Below the pieces are notes generated by a model, which saw only the letters and a program-made list of their open reading frames with translations, made no database searches and was not told where the DNA came from. A program made the position numbers and the translations under genes. From CAZUNB01 sp044227985 (lineage in GTDB: Bacteria; Patescibacteriota; Saccharimonadia; Saccharimonadales; JAGPDM01), in contig JBGAVT010000008.1 in NCBI GenBank assembly GCA_044227985.1, forward strand, positions 1 to 45,541: a DNA stretch of 45,541 nt. The letters are read 5' to 3'. This document shows, one piece after another, positions 26,553 through 33,952 of the stretch; positions within the stretch are counted from its first letter, which is position 1, and each line of letters starts with the position of its first letter.

Positions 26553-27224
26553 ATGGCGGATCAGCAACAACAGCAACCAAACATGGACTCCTATGGTCGG
26601 CCTGTCGTGTATACTCCACCCCCAGAAAAGAAACCATTCAAGGCTATTATAATTATTGTATCAATAATTGTGCTGGTGATTGTATTGATTATCGGAGGTC
26701 TGTTAACTTTTGGGTCATTAGACAATCAAGAAGAACAACAGCTACAAAAACAAGAAGCCACTAAAACAGATAAAGATGCTAACAATAAGAAGATCGAAAC
26801 TGCTGAAGGAAATGGAAAAGAGAGTATTAATGATGGGTTATTGAGCATGCCTGAGATTAATGTAACCATGAAGATTCCAAAAGAGCTCAATGATATACGA
26901 TACAATTATGTTTTCAAAGAAGGTGAGTTATTGGAGTTTAGCACCAGAAGCTTAATTAAAAACGAGCTCGATATGAGTGGCTCAACCGCGTTATGTGAAA
27001 CGACCGCCAACCCACTTGGCACTGCTCAAGTTTTGCGCCCTGATGATGCAGGCTATGATTTTGCTCGCAAGGATGAATACACGCAGCTTAGTGATGGTCG
27101 GCGCTTGCGTTTCATTCGAAGTCCAAACAGTGATTGCCTCGACAAATATGGCGAAGGTACTGACTTGCTACTGACGAGCGTGCAAGATGCTCTGAAGACT
27201 AGCGAGAGTCAACGAATTAATTAA
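26553..27224 (+). CDS. Single-anchor membrane protein with Gln/Pro-rich N-terminus
   Basis: 223 residues. The first 30 contain a Gln run and PPPEKKP, then one hydrophobic helix (about 31-52) and a charged linker (about 55-90). The outer domain (about 95-215) has two Cys (in STALCETT and NSDCLDKY) that could form a disulfide. Function unknown. GTAGGTAGGTA precedes the ATG. The cyclophilin gene starts 14 bp downstream, so the two are likely one operon. Confidence 0.75.
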   Translation: MADQQQQQPNMDSYGRPVVYTPPPEKKPFKAIIIIVSIIVLVIVLIIGGLLTFGSLDNQEEQQLQKQEATKTDKDANNKKIETAEGNGKESINDGLLSMPEINVTMKIPKELNDIRYNYVFKEGELLEFSTRSLIKNELDMSGSTALCETTANPLGTAQVLRPDDAGYDFARKDEYTQLSDGRRLRFIRSPNSDCLDKYGEGTDLLLTSVQDALKTSESQRIN

Positions 27225-27238
27225 TAGGAGTAGAGAGT

Positions 27239-27928
27239 ATGAAGAATCCGATGACAGTCACAATTGTAGGAGTAGTTGCTTTATTATTAGTGGTTGGTTT
27301 TTTTGCCACAAGACCGAGCGACAAAAAAGAAACCAAGCCAAAGGACGACGCAACTGAGCAACAAGAAACTGCAAATACTACGGGCGAGCCAGTTGGAAGC
27401 GTCACACAAACGGCCACACCAAGTTCGGGTGAAGAAGTGGCGACGATTAAAACAAGTCTTGGCGATATCAAGGTCCGTTTATTCCCAAAACTTGCACCTG
27501 AATCAGTTAAGAATTTCACCGAACTTTCTAAACAAGGTAAGTATAATGATGTTATTTTCCACCGCGTAATACCTGATTTCATGATTCAGACTGGAGACTT
27601 TCAAAATAAAGACGGTACTGGTGGTTATAGTTATAAGGGGCCTGATACTAGCTTTGAAGACGAGTTCCACCCTGATCTTAAGAATATTAAGGGTGCCGTC
27701 AGCATGGCTAATAGCGGCCCAAATACTAACGGTTCACAATTTTTTATTATTACCGCTGATGCAGGCTATCCTAGCTTAGATAATAAACACTCGGTTTTTG
27801 GTCAAGTGTATGAAGGCCAAGATATAGCTGATAAAATCTCAATGGTTGAAACTGAGTCTGAGGGTGAAGGATCAACTCCGATTGACCCACCTAAAATTGA
27901 AAGTATAACTATCGAGACAATTCAGTAA
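27239..27928 (+). CDS. Membrane-anchored cyclophilin-type peptidyl-prolyl isomerase
   Basis: 229 residues. One N-terminal helix (about 5-22) has no lipobox Cys, so it is likely an uncleaved anchor. A Thr/Glu-rich linker follows. From about 65 the cyclophilin domain shows TSLGDIKVRLF, FHRVIPDFMIQTGDF (with the catalytic Arg), GAVSMANSGPNTNGSQFFI and HSVFGQV. It should assist folding of exported proteins outside the membrane. The gene ends in TAATG, overlapping a 39-residue ORF. Confidence 0.93.
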   Translation: MKNPMTVTIVGVVALLLVVGFFATRPSDKKETKPKDDATEQQETANTTGEPVGSVTQTATPSSGEEVATIKTSLGDIKVRLFPKLAPESVKNFTELSKQGKYNDVIFHRVIPDFMIQTGDFQNKDGTGGYSYKGPDTSFEDEFHPDLKNIKGAVSMANSGPNTNGSQFFIITADAGYPSLDNKHSVFGQVYEGQDIADKISMVETESEGEGSTPIDPPKIESITIETIQ

Positions 27929-28047
27929 TGTCTTTTGCTGAGCATTTCAAGGCTGTAGTTATTGAGCTTTTCACTGAGAGACAGCTGCAACTAGGAATAA
28001 CATTCGTAGTTGCAGCGCTATTATATTTAGCAATTATTGCCTATTAA
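27928..28047 (+). CDS. 39-residue membrane microprotein coupled to the cyclophilin gene
   Basis: The ATG shares one base with the cyclophilin stop (TAATG), the usual sign of translational coupling. The peptide starts MSFAEHFKAVVIELF with an amphipathic, charged first half, then has a hydrophobic helix ending LLYLAIIAY. It is predicted to be a one-helix membrane peptide. No family recognised. Confidence 0.6.
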   Translation: MSFAEHFKAVVIELFTERQLQLGITFVVAALLYLAIIAY

Positions 28048-28102
28048 ATGATGCATGTAGCGTGTAAACTGAACTAACAACACTAGAAAAGAAAGGAAAA
28101 TT

Positions 28103-28348
28103 ATGAAAAAAATAACTGTATTCACAACCACAACTTGCGCATATTGCCCGATGGTCAAAGAATGGCTCAAGAAAAAAGATTTAGCATACGAAGAGGTTGT
28201 GCTCGACGTTGATACCTCTCGCCAACAAGAAGTTATTGAAAAAAGCGGTGCGCTATCTGTGCCTGTCACAATTGTTGAACAAGATGATGGTATGGAGCGA
28301 GTTATCATTGGGTTTAATCCTGGTCAGCTCGCAGCTGCAACTAGTTAG
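28103..28348 (+). CDS. Glutaredoxin/NrdH-like redox protein, CAYC
   Basis: 81 residues, the usual size of small glutaredoxins. The redox site is CAYC (Cys12, Cys15), with the cis-Pro in SVPVT and a C-terminal GFNPGQL. GAAAGGAAAA precedes the ATG. Such proteins reduce ribonucleotide reductase or protein disulfides. A second one lies 1 kb downstream, next to thioredoxin reductase. Confidence 0.92.
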   Translation: MKKITVFTTTTCAYCPMVKEWLKKKDLAYEEVVLDVDTSRQQEVIEKSGALSVPVTIVEQDDGMERVIIGFNPGQLAAATS

Positions 28349-28356
28349 AATTAAAT

Positions 28357-29241
28357 ATGTGGCTGATCTATGCACTGCTTGGTGCGTTCACTAAATCATT
28401 CGGATCAGTTTACCGAAAACCGCTAGGAGAATCAATTGATGTTGTCGAGGGCGTTTGGCTGTCCCATGGTTTTAGTGTTTTAGTCTTTATTGTAATCCTC
28501 TTGTTCACCGATCAATTATCAGATCTCGTAGGGATTGCATACGAGTATTTTTGGATTGCACTTGTGGCAAGTATGATCGGGATCACTGCACAATATGCGT
28601 TTTTGATTGCCGCCAAGCTTGATGATGTAAGCAGGGTTGTTGCTTTGTTCAGTTTTATTCCCGTCATAAACATGTTCGGTTCAGCTTTTTTCCTAGACGA
28701 GATCCCTAGTCTTTTCGGGTTATTGGGTGTTTTCTTGGTTGTGGCTGGGACTTATACAGTTTATCTGGAAACGACTACGAACCGTCGATGGTTTGATCCA
28801 TTCATGATATTGGTCAAATCAAAATCATTTCCGTTCGTTGTGATTGTAGTTGTTTGCTGGGGAATTATCCCGATTATTGATAAAAGTTCAGTTGTTGATA
28901 TTAATTTAGTAGTCTGGGGCACCTATGTCGTTAGTATGATGTGGCTAATTATGAGCTTGGTTGTACTCGCTAAAACAGTCAAAACTCAACGGTTGCCAAA
29001 GTTTACAAAGAAACCGCTAGGCTCTGCCATGAAAGTTGGTCTAGGTGAGGGCTTGGGTTATATGTTTGGTTTGATGGCGCTGTCGCAAGCTTACGTGGCA
29101 TATGCACAGTCGCTACGCCGTTTCGATATTTTATTTTCGGCTGGGCTAAGTCGAATTATTCTAAAAGAGAAAGTTTCTATGAATCACATCTATGGAGTTA
29201 TCATAATGATTGCGGGCACAATCGCTATCGCATTAGCATAA
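28357..29241 (+). CDS. DMT/EamA superfamily transporter
   Basis: 294 residues with about ten hydrophobic helices, matching the drug/metabolite transporter superfamily (two EamA-like halves, the second starting near residue 150). Examples are the first helix with LLGAFTKSFGSVYRKPL and LDDVSRVVALFSFIPVINM. The substrate is unknown. It starts 9 bp after the glutaredoxin gene. A TAGAAT box overlapping that stop codon could give a leaderless transcript. Confidence 0.85.
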   Translation: MWLIYALLGAFTKSFGSVYRKPLGESIDVVEGVWLSHGFSVLVFIVILLFTDQLSDLVGIAYEYFWIALVASMIGITAQYAFLIAAKLDDVSRVVALFSFIPVINMFGSAFFLDEIPSLFGLLGVFLVVAGTYTVYLETTTNRRWFDPFMILVKSKSFPFVVIVVVCWGIIPIIDKSSVVDINLVVWGTYVVSMMWLIMSLVVLAKTVKTQRLPKFTKKPLGSAMKVGLGEGLGYMFGLMALSQAYVAYAQSLRRFDILFSAGLSRIILKEKVSMNHIYGVIIMIAGTIAIALA

Positions 29242-29255
29242 AAGTAGTAGATTTT

Positions 29256-29279
29256 ATGTTTAAGTGTTTACTTAAACAT
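29256..29279. promoter_or_regulatory. 24-bp perfect palindrome, candidate operator of the grx-trxB genes
   Basis: ATGTTTAAGT (29256-29265), GTTT, then ACTTAAACAT (29270-29279): ten-base arms with no mismatch. It covers the predicted -35 of the glutaredoxin promoter. No T-run follows, so it is unlikely to be a terminator. Confidence 0.6.
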
Positions 29280-29295
29280 GTTGAGTTGTTATAAT
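29267..29295 (+). promoter_or_regulatory. Promoter for glutaredoxin/trxB, leaderless type
   Basis: TTTACT (29267-29272) as -35, a 17-bp spacer, then TGT and a perfect TATAAT (29290-29295). The ATG at 29304 is eight bases further on. No Shine-Dalgarno. Confidence 0.65.
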
Positions 29296-29303
29296 ATTTT
29301 ACT

Positions 29304-29558
29304 ATGAGTAAACCGCAATTATATACAGCTGATTGGTGTCCTTATTGTGTCGGCGTAAGAGCTTGGCTTGATAAAAATAATATTGGCTACGAAATTCTAG
29401 ATGTCGATCAGCCAGGTATCCGAGAAAAAATGAATCAGGAGACTAACGATAATCAAACTATTCCAACACTAGTTATAGCCAATGAATATTATGTTAATCC
29501 AAGCGTGAAAACATTAAATGAGATATTCTCGAACAAGAAAAAAGAGGAAAATATATGA
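29304..29558 (+). CDS. Glutaredoxin-like protein, CPYC
   Basis: 84 residues. The classic glutaredoxin site CPYC is at Cys12-Cys15 (in DWCPYCVG), with the cis-Pro in TIPTLV. The C-terminus is Lys/Glu-rich. Its stop overlaps the start of the thioredoxin reductase gene (ATGA), so the two are translated together and TrxB is the likely electron donor. Confidence 0.93.
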   Translation: MSKPQLYTADWCPYCVGVRAWLDKNNIGYEILDVDQPGIREKMNQETNDNQTIPTLVIANEYYVNPSVKTLNEIFSNKKKEENI

Positions 29559-30499
29559 GCGATGAAAATATAAAAGTACACGATATTATTGCGATTGGTG
29601 CGGGTCCAGCCGCTCTAACTGCCGCAATCTATGCTGCTCGCGAAAATCTAGACATAGTCTTGATTGAGAAGGGTGTTATTGGCGGTTTGGCTGCTGTGAC
29701 TGATCATATCGATAACTTCCCCGGTTTTGCTGACGGTGTTGCCGGACTAAAACTTGCTAGTGAGATGAGAGCTCAAGCCGAACGTTTTGGTGCAACGATA
29801 GAACTCGATGAAATCAGCAAGATATCTAAAACTGATGGAGTGTTCGAGCTTACCGGATATTCTGAAACATACCGAGCAAAAGCAGTTTTAATAGCAACAG
29901 GTAGTGATTATAATAAGCTTAAGATTACGGGCGAAGAAGAATATTATGGCCGAGGAGTGCACTATTGCGCGACTTGTGATGGTGCATTTTACCAGCAGAA
30001 AAAACTGATAGTTGTTGGTAGTGGTAATTCAGCGGCGCAAGAAGCGTTATTCTTAACTCGATTTGCTAGTGAAATTGATATATTGATCCGAGGCGACCAC
30101 TGGAAAGCTAGCGATGTACTAATCGAGGAAGTTGAGAAACATCCAAAAATTTCTGTGCATTTTAACATCGAAAATAAGCAAATTGTTGCTACCGACGGGA
30201 AGGTAAGCTCGATGTTAGCGCGCGACAAGGCAACTGACAAAGAAGTCAGTTTTGCGGCCGATGGTGTCTTTGTTTTTGTTGGCTTAAAGCCAAATACTGC
30301 ATTTTTACAGGATAGCGATGTAGAACTCGACGAGCTTGGTTTTGTTAAGGCTAACGACCAACTTGAAACAAATGTAGAAGGAATATATGTTGCCGGTGAC
30401 GTACGAAGTGGCGCGACTATGCAAATTGCTGCTGCAACTGGAGAGGGAGCAATTGCTGCTCTTAAAATACGCGAGCATCTCGAGGGGCTTGATAAGTAG
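29555..30499 (+). CDS. trxB: Thioredoxin reductase (NADPH-flavoprotein)
   Basis: 314 residues. FAD-binding GAGPAALTAAIYAAR at the N-terminus, redox site CATC (Cys138, Cys141), the second nucleotide-binding motif VVGSGNSAAQEA, and the C-terminal FAD motif GIYVAGDVRSGATMQIA. It should pass electrons from NADPH to the glutaredoxin-like protein encoded just before it. A MarR-type regulator gene starts 42 bp after the stop. Confidence 0.96.
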   Translation: MSDENIKVHDIIAIGAGPAALTAAIYAARENLDIVLIEKGVIGGLAAVTDHIDNFPGFADGVAGLKLASEMRAQAERFGATIELDEISKISKTDGVFELTGYSETYRAKAVLIATGSDYNKLKITGEEEYYGRGVHYCATCDGAFYQQKKLIVVGSGNSAAQEALFLTRFASEIDILIRGDHWKASDVLIEEVEKHPKISVHFNIENKQIVATDGKVSSMLARDKATDKEVSFAADGVFVFVGLKPNTAFLQDSDVELDELGFVKANDQLETNVEGIYVAGDVRSGATMQIAAATGEGAIAALKIREHLEGLDK

Positions 30500-30541
30500 T
30501 CGTAGTTTATTGTATAGTTAAGTGATAAACGAGACTATACT

Positions 30542-30982
30542 GTGAATCCTAACGAACTAACGTCCTACCAAGCTATGGCATTATTAAGTCGTTCTCAGAG
30601 ACGACTACAGACCTTCATGTCACAAGCTTTGAAAGAGTATGAATTGACTATTGCCGAGTGGAACGCACTTGGTCTTTTGCATGATTTTGCTAGTAAGGGT
30701 GGGCTTAAGCCGACTCAGTTAGCAAATCTATTAGACGTCAAACCGTCTTTGGTCTCAGCGCACATCAAGTCCCTTAGCCAGCGTGGTTTTGTCACACAGA
30801 AAGACCATGAATCAGATGGAAGGGCGCAAACATTGGCTCCTACTCGAGGTGGTGAGAAGTTAATAGATAAAGTCGAAAAGCAACTAAAAATTGAACTAGA
30901 TAAGTGGTTTGGGACAACAGATCAAAGACACTTATTCGGGTACATCAAGACACTTCAAAGTTTCGCTAGTCGTGACGTTTAG
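30542..30982 (+). CDS. MarR family transcriptional regulator
   Basis: 146 residues from a GTG start. The winged helix-turn-helix is clear: LKPTQLANLLDVKPSLVSAH, then SLSQRGFVTQKDHESDGRAQ and LAPTRGGEKL, which form the recognition helix and wing. Its place directly behind trxB suggests it senses a redox or chemical signal and controls this gene group. No Shine-Dalgarno is seen; TATAGT at 30513-30518 is a possible -10. There is no conserved Cys in the protein, so an OhrR-like cysteine switch is unlikely. Confidence 0.92.
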   Translation: MNPNELTSYQAMALLSRSQRRLQTFMSQALKEYELTIAEWNALGLLHDFASKGGLKPTQLANLLDVKPSLVSAHIKSLSQRGFVTQKDHESDGRAQTLAPTRGGEKLIDKVEKQLKIELDKWFGTTDQRHLFGYIKTLQSFASRDV

Positions 30983-31006
30983 TCTCTCCAACTTTCGAAA
31001 GACTGC

Positions 31007-31035
31007 TCGACAAAATCTATAATCTATGCTAATAT
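31007..31035 (+). promoter_or_regulatory. Strong promoter upstream of ppa driving a short transcript
   Basis: TCGACA (31007-31012), exactly 17 bp, TGC directly before TAATAT (31030-31035). Both boxes and the TG extension agree. Transcription would start near 31042. Confidence 0.6.
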
Positions 31036-31041
31036 TGGAAA

Positions 31042-31132
31042 TAAGTTGACATTAGTTCTAGTAAAATTTTTAGACCAATGACAAGCTTGACCGCTCTTTT
31101 ACAACCACTTTGACCAGTGGTTGTTTTATTTT
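31042..31132 (+). ncRNA. Candidate 90-nt small RNA or attenuated leader before ppa
   Basis: Bounded by the promoter above and a strong terminator. It contains TTGAC three times and an 11-codon ORF (31078-31113, MTSLTALLQPL, four Leu codons) whose stop lies between the terminator arms. I do not recognise an RNA family. It may be an independent small RNA or a leader that controls read-through into ppa. Confidence 0.4.
31101..31132 (+). terminator. Strong Rho-independent terminator
   Basis: ACAACCACT (31101-31109), loop TTGACC, AGTGGTTGT (31116-31124): a 9-bp perfect stem followed by TTTATTTT. Confidence 0.9.
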
Positions 31133-31133
31133 G

Positions 31134-31142
31134 TGTTAAAAT
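31134..31142 (+). promoter_or_regulatory. Extended -10 promoter for ppa
   Basis: TGTTAAAAT has its hexamer at 31137-31142, directly after the terminator, so ppa can be transcribed independently. The leader carries AAGGAG before the ATG. Confidence 0.5.
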
Positions 31143-31164
31143 ACTACAAGTAAACTAAGGAGTA

Positions 31165-31698
31165 ATGATGCCAGATTTTAATGTGATTTTAGATGCCGGA
31201 GATGTTGACGGAGGTATAATTAATACAGTGATTGAAATTCCTCGTGGTTCTATGATGAAAATAGAGTGGAATCGTAAGCTAGCCACCTTTGAACTAGATC
31301 GTGTCGAGCCAGGAATTTTTACTAAGCCGACTAACTATGGTTTTATCCCGCAGACCCTAGATGAAGACGGTGATGAGCTCGATACACTTGTGATAACCGA
31401 AGAAGGAATCCCAACCGGTGTGTTTCTCAAGGCTCGTGTAATAGGCGTTTTGAACTTCGATGATGACACTGAGATGGACTACAAAATTATTTGTGTACCA
31501 GAAGACGACCGTCACTTTGGCAAAATTACCTCACTTGATGAGTTAAGCGACAGTCTGAAGAATCAAATTGAGTTTCATTTCAACCACTACAAAGATTTAA
31601 AGAAACCAGGCACGACAAAAGTACTCGGTTGGGGCGACATCGACGCGGCCAAGGCCATCATTCGCGAGTCTCAAGAACGCTATAAGCAAGAAGCCTAA
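31165..31698 (+). CDS. ppa: Inorganic pyrophosphatase, family I
   Basis: 177 residues, the usual size. IEIPRGSMMKIEWN, FTKPTNYGFIPQTL and DEDGDELDTLV (the acidic metal-binding signature), then PEDDRHFGKI and FFNHYKDLK-like FHFNHYKDLKKP. It hydrolyses pyrophosphate in the cytoplasm and pulls biosynthetic reactions forward. AAGGAG lies before ATG 31165; ATG 31168 is a one-codon alternative. The Nudix gene starts 1 bp after its stop. Confidence 0.96.
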   Translation: MMPDFNVILDAGDVDGGIINTVIEIPRGSMMKIEWNRKLATFELDRVEPGIFTKPTNYGFIPQTLDEDGDELDTLVITEEGIPTGVFLKARVIGVLNFDDDTEMDYKIICVPEDDRHFGKITSLDELSDSLKNQIEFHFNHYKDLKKPGTTKVLGWGDIDAAKAIIRESQERYKQEA

Positions 31699-31699
31699 A

Positions 31700-32284
31700 T
31701 TGGCAGACACTGCGCAAAAAGATGGCAATGAAGAAATAGTTTTTCAAGGGAAAATTGTCGAGGTTGTCAGACAACCAATGAGGATAGGTAAGAAGTCAGT
31801 TGTTTTCGAATCGGCGCGTCGCTCACCTGGAACTCGGTTGATTATCGTCGATCTTAAAAATAAAAAACTTATTATCACAAAAGAATATCGGACTGAGATC
31901 GACCAGTATGACTATCGACTGCCAGGCGGGAAAGTGTTTGATTCACTCTCAGAGTACAATCAGTTCCTCAAGTCTGGTTCGGATATACTTAAACCAGCAG
32001 TCGAGCGAGCTACAATTGAAGCTCGCGAAGAAACTGGCGTAATTGCGAAAAAAGTCGAACACATTCATACCTCAGTTAATGGCGCGACTGTGATCTGGGA
32101 TTTATTCTATTTCGTAATTGATGAATGGGTCCAAGATGAGCAGAAGCTCGAAGCCGGAGAAGATATTTCGGTCGAATGGCTAAGTTTTGAGGCTGCAAAT
32201 GAGATCGCTTTATCCGGAAAGATGCAAGAAGATCGTTCGGTAGCTGTGCTACTTCGTTGGTTGAATCAACAAGATAACATTTAG
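31700..32284 (+). CDS. Nudix hydrolase with an interrupted Nudix box
   Basis: 194 residues from a TTG start, immediately after ppa. LPGGKVFD begins the Nudix box and EAREETGV ends it, but about 20 extra residues sit between them. The usual REUxEE reads IEAREE, so the Arg is Ile while the catalytic Glu residues remain. The overall shape is close to ADP-ribose or nucleotide-sugar pyrophosphatases. A neighbouring pyrophosphatase and DHH protein suggest phosphate-anhydride metabolism. It overlaps the convergent gene by four bases. Confidence 0.85.
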   Translation: MADTAQKDGNEEIVFQGKIVEVVRQPMRIGKKSVVFESARRSPGTRLIIVDLKNKKLIITKEYRTEIDQYDYRLPGGKVFDSLSEYNQFLKSGSDILKPAVERATIEAREETGVIAKKVEHIHTSVNGATVIWDLFYFVIDEWVQDEQKLEAGEDISVEWLSFEAANEIALSGKMQEDRSVAVLLRWLNQQDNI

Positions 32285-33213
32285 GATTTTAAGAGGAGCC
32301 TGTACAGTTCTTTGCGAAGCATTAGCAGCTTAGTCTTTATATGAGGCGTATTATTTCTATGGTCGATGAGGATCTCGCCTCGGAGTTGTTCGTTGATTGA
32401 TTCTAGCTCTTTCGTATCACCATAGATACGGTTATAGCCATTTTCAATAGATACCATGTTAATAAGGTAGCTTGTATTTTCTGGATATTGTTTCCTCATA
32501 AGCCTTGTGATTTCTGATACATTATCATGGCTTAGTCGTAGATCTTCCCAAACTTCTATCTGCGAGATGCAGATGGAATTGATAGATTTTGTGTCGTTTA
32601 TTGCCGCTAAAGCAATATCATTTGTAACTATTTTCTGCTGGTGTTTGTAGTATTTTTCGATGTAGTCTTGGGCACTTATATCTTTGTCGGTTAATTTTTC
32701 AATTTGGGAGTAGGCTGCTTTATCACGATGATTTGTAATTGTCGCATTGAAGTTTAGGGTGTTTGATATTATCCCAAGGGCTAATAGCTCGTACGATAAC
32801 TGATCTAGTTTATCGCTGACTCCGAGACGTTTTATTTCTTCCCAAACTTGGCTGGCGCAAGAACCTATAAATTCGATTCGAGCACGGCTGCCTATCGCGT
32901 GCTCCCAGTACTCTTGGTAGCCAACATGGTGATCAATTAAAAAGTTGATACGATAAATCTCGGCAAAACCCGGTAACGATTTCGGATCAGACACGTCGAC
33001 CAATCCAACTTGGTAATCTTTGAAATTAACCGGTAGGCTGTCAGCAAAACGAGGTAAACGAGTTTTGATATCATCAGTCACGGTAGCAGCTAGCTCACCC
33101 TCGACAATCGGCCAAGTGCTAATGCCAAGCAAGTTATATGCGTACGTAAGTGCGTAAATACAAGCTACACCATCTATATCAACTGCCTGTCGGCCTGTAG
33201 TTATAATAAGCAT
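32281..33213 (-). CDS. DHH family phosphoesterase (family II pyrophosphatase/PPX-like)
   Basis: 310 residues. The DHH motifs are visible: VDIDG (Asp12, Asp14), LVDVSD (Asp73), IDHHVG (Asp94-His95-His96) and IISNTLNF. A DHHA2-like C-terminal region follows. Compared with Mn-dependent pyrophosphatases, the first His ligand is Arg8 and the Asp of the SDT motif is Asn151. It may therefore act on another substrate such as polyphosphate or a nucleotide. Its ATG overlaps the stop of the upstream P-loop kinase gene (TAATG). Confidence 0.82.
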   Translation of the reverse strand: MLIITTGRQAVDIDGVACIYALTYAYNLLGISTWPIVEGELAATVTDDIKTRLPRFADSLPVNFKDYQVGLVDVSDPKSLPGFAEIYRINFLIDHHVGYQEYWEHAIGSRARIEFIGSCASQVWEEIKRLGVSDKLDQLSYELLALGIISNTLNFNATITNHRDKAAYSQIEKLTDKDISAQDYIEKYYKHQQKIVTNDIALAAINDTKSINSICISQIEVWEDLRLSHDNVSEITRLMRKQYPENTSYLINMVSIENGYNRIYGDTKELESINEQLRGEILIDHRNNTPHIKTKLLMLRKELYRLLLKS

Positions 33214-33836
33214 TAGCTGTAATTTCTTCGTATTAGTTCAAAGAGGGCCTTGGCGGTATCATCTATAAATGGTTCAAAGTTTAGTAGTAAAACATCGCTT
33301 TCTGGTAAAATATCCGAAACACTTTCTTTTAATCGTTTATATCGTTCTTCACTACGCAGGTCTGGCGTTAAATCGAGAATACGTTTTTGACGAACTTCGA
33401 GAGGAGCATATACGCAGATGATTAGCGAGTTAGTAGTATTTACTGGGCTCCCTAGCTCGTGTATGGATTCTAGAATACCATTATTAGCGCTAAGAACAGC
33501 TATTTTGTTGTTATTCGCCTTTTCAAAAGCATAGTACTCATCCTCAGCATCTGTGGTCGAACGCTTCCATATAATTAAATTATTCTCTGAGCACACTTTT
33601 TGTTTATTTGTAAATTCATTTTCCTGTTCATCATCGTTAAGTCTGATTGGTCGACTGGTAAGACGTTTTGGGAAACTGAATTTTGTTTTGTTTAGACTGC
33701 TTTTCAGCTGATTAAACATGTAGGTTTTTCCACTGGCGTGTGGTCCAACTAATACGATATTTTTGATCTTTTTCTCTAAATTATTTTTTACTATAACACC
33801 ATTAAAATTCGCATCATTGTACTGCCACTTATTCAT
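33213..33836 (-). CDS. P-loop, guanylate-kinase-like protein
   Basis: 207 residues. After about 25 extra N-terminal residues, IVLVGPHASGKTYMF is a Walker A loop. FPKRLTSRPIRLND resembles the GMP-binding region of guanylate kinase (the TTRPPRPGE-type segment). The rest is less similar, and no clear lid is seen. It may be a nucleotide or sugar-phosphate kinase (PhnN-like) or a regulatory P-loop protein. It is coupled to the DHH gene by a one-base overlap. A possible TATGGT box and a TAGG site precede the ATG. Confidence 0.75.
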   Translation of the reverse strand: MNKWQYNDANFNGVIVKNNLEKKIKNIVLVGPHASGKTYMFNQLKSSLNKTKFSFPKRLTSRPIRLNDDEQENEFTNKQKVCSENNLIIWKRSTTDAEDEYYAFEKANNNKIAVLSANNGILESIHELGSPVNTTNSLIICVYAPLEVRQKRILDLTPDLRSEERYKRLKESVSDILPESDVLLLNFEPFIDDTAKALFELIRRNYS

Positions 33837-33897
33837 TAGCCTACTTTACCATAAAATCATCGACTAACCATGAGCCGTTCAATTTATAAATTTTTGA

Positions 33898-33925
33898 TTG
33901 CAATGATTTGATACGCTGTTACAAT
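33898..33925 (+). promoter_or_regulatory. Promoter for gapA
   Basis: TTGCAA (33898-33903), a 16-bp spacer, TGT and TACAAT (33920-33925). The leader of about 20 nt contains GAGGGAAG before ATG 33953. Confidence 0.6.
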
Positions 33926-33952
33926 AATTACTACATAAATGAGGGAAGACTA

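Noticed and set aside
29256..29279. Palindrome as a terminator of the DMT transporter gene
   Set aside because: The stem is AT-rich, no T-run follows, and it overlaps the next promoter's -35.
33908..33952. ATG start for GAPDH at 33908
   Set aside because: It would lie within the promoter; GAGGGAAG and family length favour ATG 33953.
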